DNA of 64,000 nucleotides from Anadara kagoshimensis. Its lineage: Eukaryota > Mollusca > Bivalvia > Arcoida > Arcidae. The translations under genes were made by a program, and so were the position numbers. The DNA lies in assembly GCA_021292105.1 (NCBI GenBank), contig CM037875.1, positions 1,764,956-1,828,955 of the forward strand, written 5' to 3'. This document shows, one piece after another, positions 46,330 through 57,833 of the stretch. The notes below the pieces were generated by a model. That model searched no databases and was not told the origin of the DNA. It worked only from the letters and a program-made list of their open reading frames with translations. Position 1 is the stretch's first letter, and every line of letters starts with the position of its first letter.

Positions 46330-46525
46330 TAGCCCCCGCAAACAAAGTTTCTGGGGGCATATAGGAATCACCCTGTCTGTACGTCTGGTTGTCTGTCCCA
46401 ATATGTGTCCCTCCATATCTATAAACGGATTTTATCAAACTTGACACAAACAATGTGTCGCATGCCAAATTTATGCGAGTAAGTCAAGGTTACGAGGTCA
46501 ATGTTGGTGGGCGGGGGTATTTCAC
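46330..46525. repeat. Dispersed repeat ('gcccccgcaaac..gggggcatata' family)
   Basis: Starts with a short hairpin (GCCCCCGCAAAC..TTTCTGGGGGC) and ends 'gggggtatttcactctcaagagaaagtttta', matching the copy at 7190-7465. Confidence 0.65.
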
Positions 46526-46562
46526 TCTCAAGAGAAAGTTTTAGTTTAGAATAAAAAATGAA

Positions 46563-46719
46563 ACCAAATCAGCCTTAAAGGCTACCTCTATATAAAGACA
46601 ACTAAAGGTTCAATTGCTCTTTATCCATGTTGTTTGAACCTGTATATATAAGGGCCACCTGTCCATAAAGGTCACTTTTATTGCTTCCCATCGGTGATCT
46701 TTATATACAGGTTTGACTG
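46563..46719. mobile_element. TA-inserting MITE (pogo/Tigger-like)
   Basis: The right end is the complement of ACAGTCAAACCTGTATATAA. The interior has 'gtatatataagggccacctg' as in the copy at 18495-18657. Confidence 0.6.
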
Positions 46720-47082
46720 TATCGGGCAACAACATACGTAACCAAGAACACGACACAGTGAATGTTAAGAATAGAAACAGCGAAACGAGACAAGTCATGA
46801 AAGTACAAACATTTTGGTGCCACTGATTATGAAACTCCCGACTTTGGACATGGACTAGAGCATATGTCCAGTGGTGTAGTTAAAGTGATATAAGAGGGTC
46901 CCCAGTCATAGGTTGTCCATAAATAAGCACATTTAACATTGAAAATAAGTAAAGCAATAAATCAGTAACTCTTATCAATATACATGTATGCCATTCATAA
47001 AAATTCTGATTTTTTAAAATTCATTTAAAGAACAAAATGTACAACTACATTTAGGTACCCGGGGTTGGGGGATGTGAATTGG

Positions 47083-47265
47083 TAGGTTAATGGTCTTAAG
47101 TCTGGCTTGCGCCTCGTAGGTTCGAGGATCGAATCCCACTTAGACAGATCCTAGTGCGACTTAGTTTGACAGTTGGCTTGCCGAAGGTAGATGGTCTTTT
47201 TTCAGTTTCCTCAACTATCCCAGAACTGACCATCTCGATCTTAACTGGGTCGTGTATATCATCGA
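47083..47265 (+). repeat. SINE family B, sense, with tRNA-like head
   Basis: A-box-like 'gtgaattggtaggttaatgg', B box-like GGATCGAATCCC, then 'agatcctagtgcgac', 'cagtttcctcaactatcc', 'agaactgaccatctcg' and 'cttaactgggtcg'. This is one of the better preserved family-B copies. Confidence 0.75.
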
Positions 47266-48992
47266 CCGTCCGTGATTCGAGACTCTAATAGAAAACGAAC
47301 TTAAGCTAACGCAAAAAGAATTTGAGAGCTGAAAAATAGACAACTGATTTTTCTGGATAGTTTCACAGTAAATACCTAAATTTTGTCTTTAATGCATGAA
47401 ATCGTCACTGCAGAGACGATACTCGCGTGTAATAAACTGAAAACAAAAATGGCCTCGAATCTTAGGACGCTCTCGATTTTAGGACGGTCAACGCCATTAC
47501 TCTATTTCACTCAACTAAGTAACACAACAGTAAGAGTTGTCACCCTTTGTGTTAGCTAACTATAAGCTTGACAGGTATGATGTAGGGATAATTAATTTTG
47601 TATTTCGATGAAGGGTATTTTAGGCCTTTAAGGAAGACTTCATTACAACTATCAAATCACATAGTTTAATATTTTTGGATAATTATTTTTAATTTAATTT
47701 AATTTTTTTTATTTGTTCGACAGGTCGGATGTTGAAGAAATGATGAAAATTACAGAATTATGTAAAAGAAAAAAGACAAATCATTGATGAAATATAGTTG
47801 TTATCTATATGTATAGATTGATTATGTGCCAAAAAGGTTTTCTTTAAATTGTTATTAATCTAAGTATATTATTTATTTATATATGTATTTATTCATTTAT
47901 GTTAAAGCAATTATATTTTGTTAAAGACAAATTGCATTTACCAATATAATTTGTAAATATATCTACATGTATATGTATTTATTTACTTTTTTGTTTGTTT
48001 TGTTTGTCCTTTTACGTTTTTCTGATGACTTTCAGTTTTGACTTTTTTGTTATGACTTTTATTACCATCACTATGTCCTATAAATGGTTATTTTCTACTG
48101 TATGTTCCTATATTTCTCTGGTGCCAAAAATAATACCTGTTCACCTGACGATTTTTGTGATTTTTTGAAATGATAAGTTGTCACTTCATTTAACATACAA
48201 TGCCATCCTTAAATCGGTAACTATACACATTTATATTCGCCATAAATTTATAAAATCATCAAAAATTTCATTTATAGACCTGACATAAATGTTTGCAGAA
48301 ATCCACATCTTAACAAAGGTTGTGTGTATATATGTTGGGGGGTAGGCGGGTAATCTTAGGAAAATATGTTTAAAGATACACAATAAAAACTCAGTTTTAA
48401 CAAAATGCTGTTTTCAATAATTTAATTTGATGAAGATTTTCAGTCTGTAATGATATAACCAGTTTTAAACATGTATAATAATTTATGGATGGCAGTGTAT
48501 AATATACATGTAGTAAAACCTCATTTTATTGTTTCACTTTACACCACAATATTTCCAAATCCAAAATTTCATACATTTATAACCTATTTCTGACCAAATC
48601 GTGTTTTTAAATGCAGTAAAAGAAACAGAAAAAAAAATATTTAGGAATGTTACAGATGTCTCAATAAAATTGTTTCAATTTTTTCTGCGAAATAATGCCT
48701 TTTTAAAAAATAAATCTATCTTTTTTTTTTAGTTGTCAACAGTAACCAATAAACCGATGTACTGTCTATTCATGGGGTGGGACCTTTGGATTGCAATATG
48801 GGGTAGAAAATTTACTCTCTCTCTCAAACTATATAAATTATTTTTTGCTTTAGTTATGTTAATCAGTATTATAACTAATTTTAGTTTATATATTTTTTAA
48901 GAGTGCAATGTAAATATTGATATTTGTTGAAAATAAAATAAAAAAAATCATGATGTTGAAATCAGGTGTTAATCATTATTATTATTATTATT
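47266..48992. other. Mostly non-coding stretch downstream of the small gene
   Basis: A possible 3' UTR exon starts at 47724 after an acceptor (tttatttgttcgacag). It has no long frame, stopping early at TGA. Possible polyadenylation hexamers occur near 48932-48942 (AATAAA repeats). Otherwise AT-rich with nothing recognised. Confidence 0.4.
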
Positions 48993-49325
48993 GAGTAATG
49001 GTGTTTAACATCCTAGTCAAGAAAATTTCACTTATATCGAGACGTCGCCAACTATAGGCGAAGGTGCAGGGATTTTGCATGTGCATTGCGCTGATGGCAT
49101 TATACAGCAGGGCTTTTAGCGTGCCAAGCCCACCGTGACATTGGACCTCGTTTATTTTCAGTTCCCATCCGAAAGAACCGTGACTTTCATTTCGTAAAGC
49201 CGAGTCACGCTTGGCGAAAGAACAGTCACTACCCACTTCCAAGTCTTGAGTCAGACCCGGCCGGGGATCCAACCCATGACCTCCCACTTACGGAGCAAGC
49301 ACTCTACCAACTGAGCTACCGAAAT
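48993..49325 (-). repeat. tRNA-derived SINE, family A, near full length
   Basis: The best family-A copy. On the minus strand it begins with a tRNA-like head, A-box region TAGCTCAGTTGGTAGAGTGC and B-box region GGGTTGGATCCC followed by 'ggccgggtctgac'. The body then passes through the conserved motifs to TCTCGATATAAGTGAAA and ends near an ATT microsatellite at 48977-48992, which could be its tail. Frames here are repeat translations. Confidence 0.85.
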
Positions 49326-49329
49326 GGTA

Positions 49330-49625
49330 TTATCATCATTGCAGCAAGGGTGTCACTAGCTGCAGTGCGCTCAGAGCAATATGCAGGGAGCGCAGTTTCT
49401 TTAATGTGACACGCCTACAATATATGACACAGGTCCTCAGTTTTAGGGTCTCTTTCGAATTAAAGGACCCCCAACTTTTATTCCTAAATTACGAGTGCTT
49501 GGCAAAAAAAACAATCATTACCTTTTTCAATCTTGGTCAGACCTAGCCGGGGTTCGATTACACGACCTCCCAGTACATACGAAGCGAGCGGGCTACCAAC
49601 TAATCTACCGTAGTGGAATTTTCAA
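49330..49625 (-). repeat. tRNA-derived SINE, family A subtype
   Basis: Directly abuts the previous copy. It has 'gagcaatatgcagggagcgcagtttc', 'gagtgcttggcaaaaaaaacaatc', 'ttggtcagacctagccggggttcgatta' and an antisense head ('ggctaccaactaatctaccg'). The middle differs from the neighbour, so it is a separate insertion. Confidence 0.75.
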
Positions 49626-50369
49626 TGAATCGGGGATTAGGCGTTCAATTTCCGGTGGTGTCAAATTCCATGGAAATAAATAAACCCGTCTTAAATGGCT
49701 ATTGAGGGAATAATCTGTTTATCGGCGGGAGATATTTGTCGTCGGTAATTTCGTATTTTGCCATTTCAGTATTTGTCGTCATACAGTTCCATGTTTCTTT
49801 CATTCTCAATTTATGACATAGGCGTAGGAGCAGGGGGGATAGTTCACGGGATAGGCCGTTCTCGTAAAGATGGAAAAACATACAGCGAGTCTATTTTAGT
49901 AAAAGGGTAGTTATAAAAAGAAAAAAACGTGAGATGGCGTGATATACACATACAGCGATAAACTATTATAGGCAAACAACATTGACCTGTCTGCTTGACC
50001 TTTTATTACGAATATTCATTACGAGGATCCTCTCGAAACATGGGTAGTCCTAGGCTTCGCAGTTAATAGATAAACAATGTGTGTTTCCATAATGTAGACA
50101 AAACCCGTGTTCCCTATACATAAATGTAATGTTCCATAAAAAAATTAAATTAAACCTTAAGTGGACAGGTCAATGCTGTTTGTCTTTAGTACCTATATAG
50201 GTCGTTAACAGTCCGATGACGGGCGAGTCAATTACACAAACGGGTGATTGAAGCATATTACTATATGTAAACATTCACGCCTTTTCACGCTTTATTTTTT
50301 CCATCTACCCTAATATTGCAATCGACTCGTTGTAAACATTACCCTCAGATCGATCGTGAACTACCCGTA

Positions 50370-50585
50370 AGTGGATATCCGTGGTCTGTATAACATTGCC
50401 TTTCACCGTCTAGGATCGAATCCATTCGGTGCAGATCCTAATGTAGAAAAACTTATCAGTTCTCTTGCCGAAGATAGGTGTGGTTTTCTTCGGACACCAC
50501 GATTTCCTCCACTATCACAGAACTGACGTTCGCTTTCATTTTAGTGAATAAGTCTTGACTTGGTGGTAAAACACTTTTTCTCCAT
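50370..50585 (+). repeat. SINE family B, sense
   Basis: B box-like GGATCGAATCC, 'gcagatcctaatgtag', 'gatttcctccactatcac' and 'agaactgacgttcgc', then 'aataagtcttgacttgg'. Same order as the copy at 47083. Confidence 0.65.
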
Positions 50586-51054
50586 GTCAATCCACTCTTC
50601 AGTATAAAGTAAAACTCGAACTATACGTTAATACATAAAATATATATTAAGAAATGCAAAAACAACAAACAAGTAACATCGAAATACAAAAGCCATGACA
50701 CATACTGTAATATCATGCAATAAAAATATATCATTTTACAATACATATATATAGCACTTGTAAAGGGTTCAATTTGTAACCGCCCTTAAATTTTAATTTA
50801 GTAAGACATAGCTTTAAAATGGCGAAATGGATGTGGCCATTTTGAACATTTCTGTGAAAAGTAATTTTTCAATTTTGATTTTACAAATTTTGTCTAAAAA
50901 GCCAAAAAGTGACGGAACAATGATATTTTTAACTTTTAAGTAAAACATTTGATTTTCCCCAAAAATTTACAAAGAATTTAATAAGGGTTTACAAAAGGAA
51001 GCCATATCTAACCCACAAACCTGTTATCGTTTTGAGCAGAGTATATGAATGAAT

Positions 51055-51250
51055 GAATCATTATACATAAATATCTTAGAAACTGGTGTAAACTTTCACC
51101 AGGGAAGTGAGATCGGGTGCTCTGGAAGAGTTTAACTAGCTAAACTAGCCAATGTGTTATCAAATGAAAGGAACATAGACCTATGGGACCTCCAATATAT
51201 CCAGGGTAGTTTTGCATACAGAGAGTGTCATCATACTTAACATGGATATC
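51055..51250 (-). pseudogene. Penelope-like element 3' tail remnant
   Basis: Tail motifs 'ccagggaagtgagatcgggtgctctgg', 'cctatgggacctccaatatatccaggg' and 'acagagagtgtcatc' align in order with 31560-31740 and 25896-26040. No reverse transcriptase segment remains. Confidence 0.55.
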
Positions 51251-51643
51251 ATAGGTATGACTTAATTGATTCACTTTTCAGTAATGAGATTAATATATCT
51301 AGCAAACTTACAGAAAAATGAAAGAATTGGACATCTTGCACGCTGATTAATGCTACATGTACGTGTGCAAAATATCCAATTCTTTCATTTTCAAAACTAA
51401 AAGGAAAAATATTGTTACTTTAAATTCAAGACATTTCTTCCCTACAACAAGTGGTGTATAACGGCTTATGACGCCATTACTATATTTCCACAAATTCAGT
51501 GCACATGGAAAATACAAGAATAAAGTCGTATTTTCCAATAAACTCACAAAAAAGTGTCACAAAGCAATTTTTGAACTTTTTAACACAACAAATATAACTA
51601 TATCAAAATTATCCCTTCTGTACCTTCTTACTCTGAACAACTA

Positions 51644-51830
51644 CAGTAAAACCTCGTTATAATGCCCCTCTATAACTTTGCCACCTCGCTTATCACCATA
51701 CTATTTTGAAGTCCCAAAATCCATTTTGTTTATGTTTTTCTTTATGGGCCTCCCTCGATTTATTGCCAAACCTCTTTATAACGCCAAAATTTGACTGAAC
51801 AAATGGTGGCGATAAATCGAGGTTTTACTG
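51644..51830. mobile_element. Pogo/Tigger-like MITE, 187 bp
   Basis: Terminal inverted repeats CAGTAAAACCTCGTTATAAT and inversely CAGTAAAACCTCGATTTATC, flanked by TA on both sides (51642-51643, 51831-51832). The interior has internal inverted similarity and no frame. Confidence 0.85.
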
Positions 51831-52494
51831 TATAAATGTAATGTCATAATTGGAATATAACATTTCAAATGCGTTTTATTGATAGTTTAATGGAAACATT
51901 TTCAATTAAAAGAAATAAATAATAAAAACCATGGGCACTCAATTTATGGAAATACAGTAACAGAGTATTCATTAACTGATCATGATGCACCATACAACTG
52001 TCAATAACATGAAAAAATTCTAACTGCATTTTAATTTTGGTACACTTAAAAAAATAGGTTACAAAAAAAAGAAGATGCCATGGTTATAGATGCAAATTTT
52101 CAATATATTGAAATATACAATGGCTGGCAGTGACAATATTACGGAAACATATTTCATTGAGAAAATTCAAACAATTATAACGTGACAAAGAGGACTAATA
52201 TCGAAATACCTGTCGTATGGAAAAAAAACAACAAACGACATTTTCTCGACATAAATAAAAAAATCATAGCACAAAAGAGAGGGCAGTGTTCAGGTTTTAC
52301 GGACATACGGTACGGACCAGTCGGGAAGTTTAATGCTAAGCTTACAAAAAAAAGTCCGGCGAATCTCGGCTGTCACGTTATAGAGATGTTGGTACCTAAT
52401 GACAGAAAAAACTGCCAAAAAATCGAAAACAGCTGTCGAGGTTTAGGTAACAGGGGCCGAGATGAGATGATGAATCGGCATTCAATGGGGTTTG
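51831..52494. other. Non-coding stretch with one unassigned frame
   Basis: A plus-strand frame from 52182 to 52520 (MTKRTNIEIPVVWKKNNKRH..) reads into the adjacent MITE and shows no family motif, good start context or codon bias that I could see. I treat it as unlikely coding. Confidence 0.4.
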
Positions 52495-52683
52495 CCCTTG
52501 TACCACGTGATACCCTCTAACGTTTGTGCGGAACACTTATTTCCAATGTATATGGAATAACATGATTACGTTTTCCCGCAAAAAACGACGTCATTCCGGG
52601 AATCTGTGACGTTGACGTTTTCCAAAACGTTCCGCACAAACGTTAAGAGGTATTGATCACGTGGTACAGCGGTCAACCCCATT
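52495..52683. mobile_element. Inverted-repeat element, about 190 bp
   Basis: Arms of roughly 45-50 bp share 'aatggggtt', TGTACCACGTGAT and AACGTTTGTGCGGAAC in inverse orientation. The centre is a GC-richer 90-bp segment. No clear target duplication. Confidence 0.7.
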
Positions 52684-52936
52684 CGTTAGCATACCTAATG
52701 AACTCCAACGCCTAAAGAAGTCCCGGACGTCAATAGGCGTTGTACTTCATTAAGAGTTGTTACATAGCCTAAAACTTTATACTACAGGACACAGTTGTTC
52801 GAAGATTGATTAGTTTAATAAGTGATTCACAGAAATTCTAAACATCAACAAAAATCAACTTAATTAAATCAATGAAATTTTAATAACAGCGTGCTTTATT
52901 TTGGCAAAATTTTATCGTTTTTTTCAACTTTAATTT

Positions 52937-53437
52937 TACAACATACAGTACAAACCTGTCGTCGATAGTTTGACAATGCGCTGACAAATTGGTGCCGAAT
53001 CGATAGCTTTTGTCAGCCTTTTGTTAGCTCGACAGTTTTCGGTACCTTCTATCTATGACCCGGGTATTTTCTCTGTCACTAGGTATCCATAGCTTGGTCA
53101 CTTGATAGTCGAGCTTCGATAGCTGGCCCCGGTTTCACAATCATTCCTTAGCTAAGATTTTCCTTAACTTAAATTTAACAAATTTTGGTAATATCTTTTT
53201 GGAACTACTATTGAATAATTTTGTCAAAACTAAATGCAAATGTTTTAAATATTGAGATGATCTTAAAAATAACACCTTAAATTCATAAATATTTTGAATA
53301 TCAAGAAAATTATGAAGATTTGAAATTTTGCAAGATTTAAGTTAAGGAATATCTTAGCTAAGAAATGATTGTGAAACCGGTGCCTGTTCATTAGCTAAGT
53401 ATTGAACACCTTTCAAGAGGTCTGTGCTGTATAAGAA
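52937..53437. mobile_element. Older copy of the satellite-parent element, with nested MITE
   Basis: Starts 'cagtacaaacctgtcgtcgatagttt' and continues 'acaaattggtgccgaatcgatagctt', like the element at 61823. Its presumed right end, 'ttagctaagtattgaacacctttcaagaggtctgtgctgta' near 53390-53430, resembles the 55-bp satellite unit. MITE family M (53125-53384) is inserted between the two halves. Confidence 0.55.
53125..53384. mobile_element. MITE family M, copy 2
   Basis: The best-preserved copy: left CCGGTTTCACAATCATTCCT and right inverse AAATGATTGTGAAACCGG, with inverted 'tagctaagattttccttaac'. It lies about 150 bp past the stop codon of the XKR gene and could be in its 3' UTR. Confidence 0.8.
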
Positions 53438-53531
53438 ATTATACAAAAATCAAAATTTAACTAATCGATTGGTTAAACTTATCAAGCTTTGAACAACTGG
53501 CCTCAGATCTGCAGTGTAGCCACTTTACATA

Positions 53532-54100
53532 TTAACTACCTATACTTGGATGACATTTTTTGTAGTACAAAGTTTGAAACACCATATGTAGCACCAAGCC
53601 TGGAACAAGGGATAACGACGAATACGCCCATTTATAGTTAATCAGTCCAAATTGGTGATGATAAATCGATATAATAACCGTTGCCATAGCAATGTTTTCG
53701 GCATAAAACAGAATATAGTACAAAAGTGTCCAAACTCTGGTTTTCCCCTCTTCAACATTAATACTACAAAATAATGCAACGTAGCTTAGCAACAGAAAAA
53801 ATAACGTTTTTAAGACTCTGTTTGGACACAGTCCGAGTAACTTTGGGTTTTGAATACAGAAACTTAGATATATTATAAAAATATGTAGCACTATAGCAAC
53901 AAATATCCATGGAAACAGACAATAAACACTAAGAGCCAACAAAAGGAAACGTGGACCCAGCTCACATATTCTCCATAAAAGATAGATAAATGAGGCTATG
54001 TAACTGACATTTCTTTTCCATCTTTTCGATTTCCGGTTAGTTCTGTAGTAAACAGTGTGTGTTAATGCAGTGGAACCCAAAGACAACAGCATTGTTAACA
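53532..54100 (-). CDS. XKR gene exon 3
   Basis: Acceptor tttttttcag at 54101. The final base of exon 2 plus TG make a Val codon, then LTMLLSLGSTAL and several membrane segments to TAA at 53532-53534. Reading this exon alone as a GTG-started gene would be wrong. Confidence 0.9.
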
Positions 54101-56414
54101 CTGAAAAAAAACGTAAAAAAGAAAAATAAAGACCATATGATTAAAAAACATACCAATTGTTAATTGGTAAATTGGTTGTAATGTTTTTAACGTCGCATCA
54201 GAAATGTGCAGCTATTCCGGACGAGAGCAGGTTCATTGATCTCTAATTAAAGGTGAAGTGCCTTTGCAGTCTCTCAGGGGACCTTTGCAGTCTCTCAGGG
54301 GAATGTACAGAGAGATCGATTCTTTAACGAGCCACGACTGCTGTGATATGGGGCATCGGTTTTTATATATAGTCTCTTCCGAAGGACCCCGCGACTTTCA
54401 CTTCAAAATGGCGAATGCTTGGCGAAAGAACAGTCACTACCTATTTTCAAATCTTAGTCCGACCCGGCCGGGGTTTGAACTCCGACCTTCCATATATGGA
54501 GCGACCACTCTACCAATTTAGCTAACGTAGTGGTCGGAATAAGGTAGGGATAAATACACTAGTCAAGACAAAGTTCGTATATGCGCGAGATGTTCTAGTG
54601 TGTTTTATCTAGCTTGTACTGGCGTGCATTCATGGCGACCTCAAGATACTACATAGCTTCCTGAGTACATTGCAGACAAGCATTCCTTGTCACGTTATAC
54701 TGACACAAAGTGAACTATAATAGTCGAGAATCTGTCGTTTTCATACCGAGCGCCAGGGGAGGGAGCAGCATCTCAAGTTTAATAGTATTATTATAACCCA
54801 GCCGGGTTTGAACCCACGACTTCCTGCTCTCGAAGTTGACGTTCTTACACTGAGCATCGAGCCAACGAATCGGCCTAAAACGTTTATGTTACAATCACAG
54901 CATTCCGGAACTAAAATGCATAAAAAAATTAAATCTTGGAACCCAGACTGATTTTAAGAGCCACAGGCTACTAGGCCCTAAACCGAACTATTTCTGTCGT
55001 CAACGACCCTTTTTATTGATGACCCCCAACAACTAAAAAGGACCGTTGAGGACATAAATAATTAAATAATTCGGTCGAACCGGATCTCTGTTAATTTTAA
55101 TCCCTGCTTACCTCTATAGAAGTCCATTGGAAGTGAAAACGCTACAGATAAATAAAGCTGAAGTATCAATTGTAACGCCGACTCCAAGAACCCGTCTACC
55201 AAACCCAAAATGGCGGCATCCTGTTTTTGATCTATAGCCTTCAGACAGATACGCTCTTGTCTAGATGAATGGCACCGCCAAGATTTCAGAATATAACCAA
55301 TATATTCAATGGACCTAAAAAATTAAATAGAACGTATACAGTCGAGATTAGTCCGACTAATCAGCCCACTAAACCCCCATTTTAATTTTGGTACCCCAAA
55401 AAGTCAAAAAATTAAAATGGGGGTTTAGGTGGCTGATTAGTCCGACTAGATCGAGATTAAAAAAGTGTCGTTTAGGTTGTCTTCTTATTGTTAAATCTCG
55501 TTTTCCCGTTAGAGTTTTTTTTTCTTTTACAGTAAAAACAAATACTACTACTAATTATCGGTCATTAATTTTCCTTGAGTGACAACCGCTCCGTTCTTAG
55601 TAAGGGGGTTTTGGTCACCAAGTGGTTCAAAATGCGTGCTTACCGATCACAACGCCTTTTGTCGTCTAGATTAGAACCTCACTTGGTACATATCCTAGCA
55701 GTGAGCAAAACTTTGTTCGTTTGCTGTTGAGGTTTTTCTTGGTACTCCGGTTTCCTCCGTAATCAATGAATTAACCGCCTCGAAATGAGGGCAAAAATGC
55801 TTTACTGTGGCTAAAACACCATTACTCCACTCCACTTTCGTTGTCTTTTTGGGTAATGCAGGCAGTGCGGCTATGGCTATAAGATGATCTTGTATATGGA
55901 TTTAACATCAATCAATCAATCAATCAATCGATCGATCGATCAATTACTCCATTTTTGAGACCTGACTCAATTTTCACAATGATTCCTTAAATAAGATTTT
56001 CCTATTTAAATCTTGCAAATTTGAAATCATAATCATTTTTGTTTGTTAATTGTCGCGATATCTAAGAACTTGAATTTAAGATTTCAATTTGAAGATAACT
56101 TCAAGCTTAAAAAATGTGTAACTTGAATGTCCATTCGTATGTCCAAAAAAGATGGCCAAAATGTGCTTAATTGAAGTATAGGAAAGGTTAAGTTCAGGAA
56201 TAATTGTTAAACCGGGGCTTGTATGGATAATAACGGCTGTAGTTGATGGCCCTGTCCGACACCATTCAATCGTATAAAAGGTCGTACAATAACTGAACGA
56301 CAGGTGTTCCTAATTAATATCAAAAGGTTCAACAAGTACAATCGGTATAAAAGGACAAAAAGTCTCCCTCCTCTCTCTGAATATACCAACAGTGTAGTGG
56401 GGACAAGCTCTTTA

Positions 56415-56485
<71 letters not shown>

Positions 56486-57357
56486 AAAAAGCTACTAACC
56501 ATTTAAATATGTTCTATTAATAAGAGGAATAGTATATACGATATTTATTCTTAAAGATACCTGAAAATACGTCCAAGTTGTAAACACGACATGGTTATCC
56601 TTAAGCAGAATTTTTTCTTATTTTTTATCGTTCGTGTTTTGTTATCATTTCCATGGTCACCATGGTCTATAGTGTCATTTCCATGATTTCCACATTCCAA
56701 TGTGTCATCAAGTAATTCTTTATGTGTGTTTCCATTCTTCTCGTTATCATGCTCGGTACTGACTGAATCCGTATTTACATCAATATGACCGTTCTCATTT
56801 TCTTTATGGTCAGAGTCCGATGTCTGTGACGATACTGGTCGGATTTCATCCCCGTTTTGTGAATATCTAGGTGATTGGTCATTTCTATTTGAAGCTCTAC
56901 TATTGCTTTTTAAGGGGACAACATCTTCACTGTCGTGATGTTGTTCCCCTGTCCCGGGCCCTCGGGGAGTCTGCTGCTCCGTCAACACTACATGATCTGT
57001 CGTGTACCATATGGTGGATATGAGGCCCGAAAAGAAACTGGGTCCTAAAATAAATCCCAGCGTAAGATAAAATTCCACCTTTTGGTCAGATGTAAAGTAT
57101 AACACAGCTAGTCTACAGTCCGATATTAAATCCATAATAAATAAAACCAATCCTAACACAGAGAAAAATAAGTGATGCAATTGGAATTTCGGTGGCCACG
57201 TTTTTTGGCGGGTCTTTTTATGGTCCTTATTGTTTAGACATGTGTCATTCTCACCGTTTGTGTTTACATCAGGTTGAAATCGATAAATATTCGCCGTTTC
57301 CTTCTCGATATAGTCCGGATGTCGACGTGACATCGCTGTATCAATGGCATCCCCCAT
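53532..57357 (-). CDS. XK-related (XKR) phospholipid scramblase family protein
   Basis: Three exons (57357-56561, 55314-55112, 54100-53532) join in frame to 522 aa with GT-AG introns. Family hallmarks: an early membrane pair (residues about 62-120) with FIMDLISDCRLAVLYF, then LQLGRIFRYLRSIEYIGYIL spanning the first junction, the family signature GLVDGFLESALQLILQLY (about 303-320), and further membrane segments including YLLWRICELGPRFLLLALSV. XK-family proteins sit in membranes, and vertebrate XKR4/8/9 and worm CED-8 expose phosphatidylserine after caspase cleavage. Here residues 121-245 form an unusually long, acidic, His/Asn/Ser-rich loop between TM2 and the conserved RYL motif. ATG 57357 is the first Met after an in-frame stop. 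The closest relative within XKR4/6/8/9 cannot be decided by eye. Confidence 0.9.
54170..54540 (-). repeat. tRNA-derived SINE, family A, in XKR intron 2
   Basis: Carries a local 24-bp duplication ('cctttgcagtctctcagggg' twice, 54260-54301), then 'aatgcttggcgaaagaacagtcactacc', 'gtccgacccggccggggtttgaact' and an antisense head ending 'accaatttagctaacgtagtgg'. Confidence 0.8.
54590..54875 (-). repeat. tRNA-headed SINE, divergent type, in XKR intron 2
   Basis: Ends 'cccagccgggtttgaacccacgacttcctgctctcg' and 'acactgagcatcgagcc', the antisense of B and A boxes. The body ('tactggcgtgcattcatggcgacctc') is unlike families A and B. Confidence 0.65.
55112..55314 (-). CDS. XKR gene exon 2
   Basis: 203 nt. 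Acceptor ttttag at 55315, donor GTAAGC at 55111. Holds the signature around FLESALQLILQLYL. It is not visible as an ATG-initiated frame and was found by joining the flanking exons. Confidence 0.88.
55590..55840 (+). repeat. SINE family B in XKR intron 1
   Basis: Plus-strand order 'accaagtggttcaaaatgcgtgc', 'agattagaacctcacttggtac', 'ggtttcctccgtaatc' and 'aattaaccgcctcg', a divergent family-B copy. Confidence 0.6.
55962..56219. mobile_element. MITE family M, copy 3, in XKR intron 1
   Basis: Left 'ctcaattttcacaatgattcctta' and right inverse 'ttcaggaataattgttaaaccgggg'. More worn than the copy at 53125. Confidence 0.65.
56417..56482. repeat. GT then GA compound microsatellite
   Basis: About 17 GT units followed by about 15 GA units, 80 bp from the exon 1 donor of the XKR gene. 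Confidence 0.95.
56561..57357 (-). CDS. XKR gene exon 1
   Basis: Encodes residues 1-265 plus two bases of codon 266: N-terminal tail, first two membrane segments and the long loop. Donor GTATCT at 56560 after ATTTTCAG. Confidence 0.9.
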
Positions 57358-57833
57358 ATCTTCTTCATTCAGTGATGTACAACATGATTTTTGTGGTTGT
57401 AAATTTCATAGTAACATTTGTTGATTTCCCCATTCAACTTCCGCTAATATAACGTGTCGTATCCCTCCTGACCTTCATAATTAATGTATATTAACGGGTT
57501 TTCCTAGATCGCCAGTGTTCGTATAAATAGCGAGATGTTAGTCATCGGCTATAAAACACACTGACTGACAGGCGGGAAATTATAGGCATTGTGTAAAACA
57601 TCCACCGGATTTTTCAATGGTCTGGTCGCGTATTTTTCTCAGCAACCGGGACTTTGACAAAATATTATAGTATGATAATTAAGAAAATGAACAAAATTAA
57701 AATATAGATGTATTTAGCGTAGAGTGATTTTCTAAAGTGACACATTAAATCCACGAATAGCTTGAAAACTAATAAAAATTATTAAATTTTCAAATTTGTC
57801 AGATTTAAGTTAAATCTTTGTTAAAAATGGCCT

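Noticed and set aside
49262..49323. Apparent tRNA gene on the minus strand
   Set aside because: A and B boxes are present but the anticodon arm and acceptor stem do not pair, and the sequence continues into the SINE body.
52182..52520. 112-aa plus-strand frame
   Set aside because: No domain, no splice support, and its end lies inside an inverted-repeat element.
53532..54101. Stand-alone 189-aa gene starting at GTG
   Set aside because: The GTG spans an intron acceptor. The segment is exon 3 of the XKR gene.
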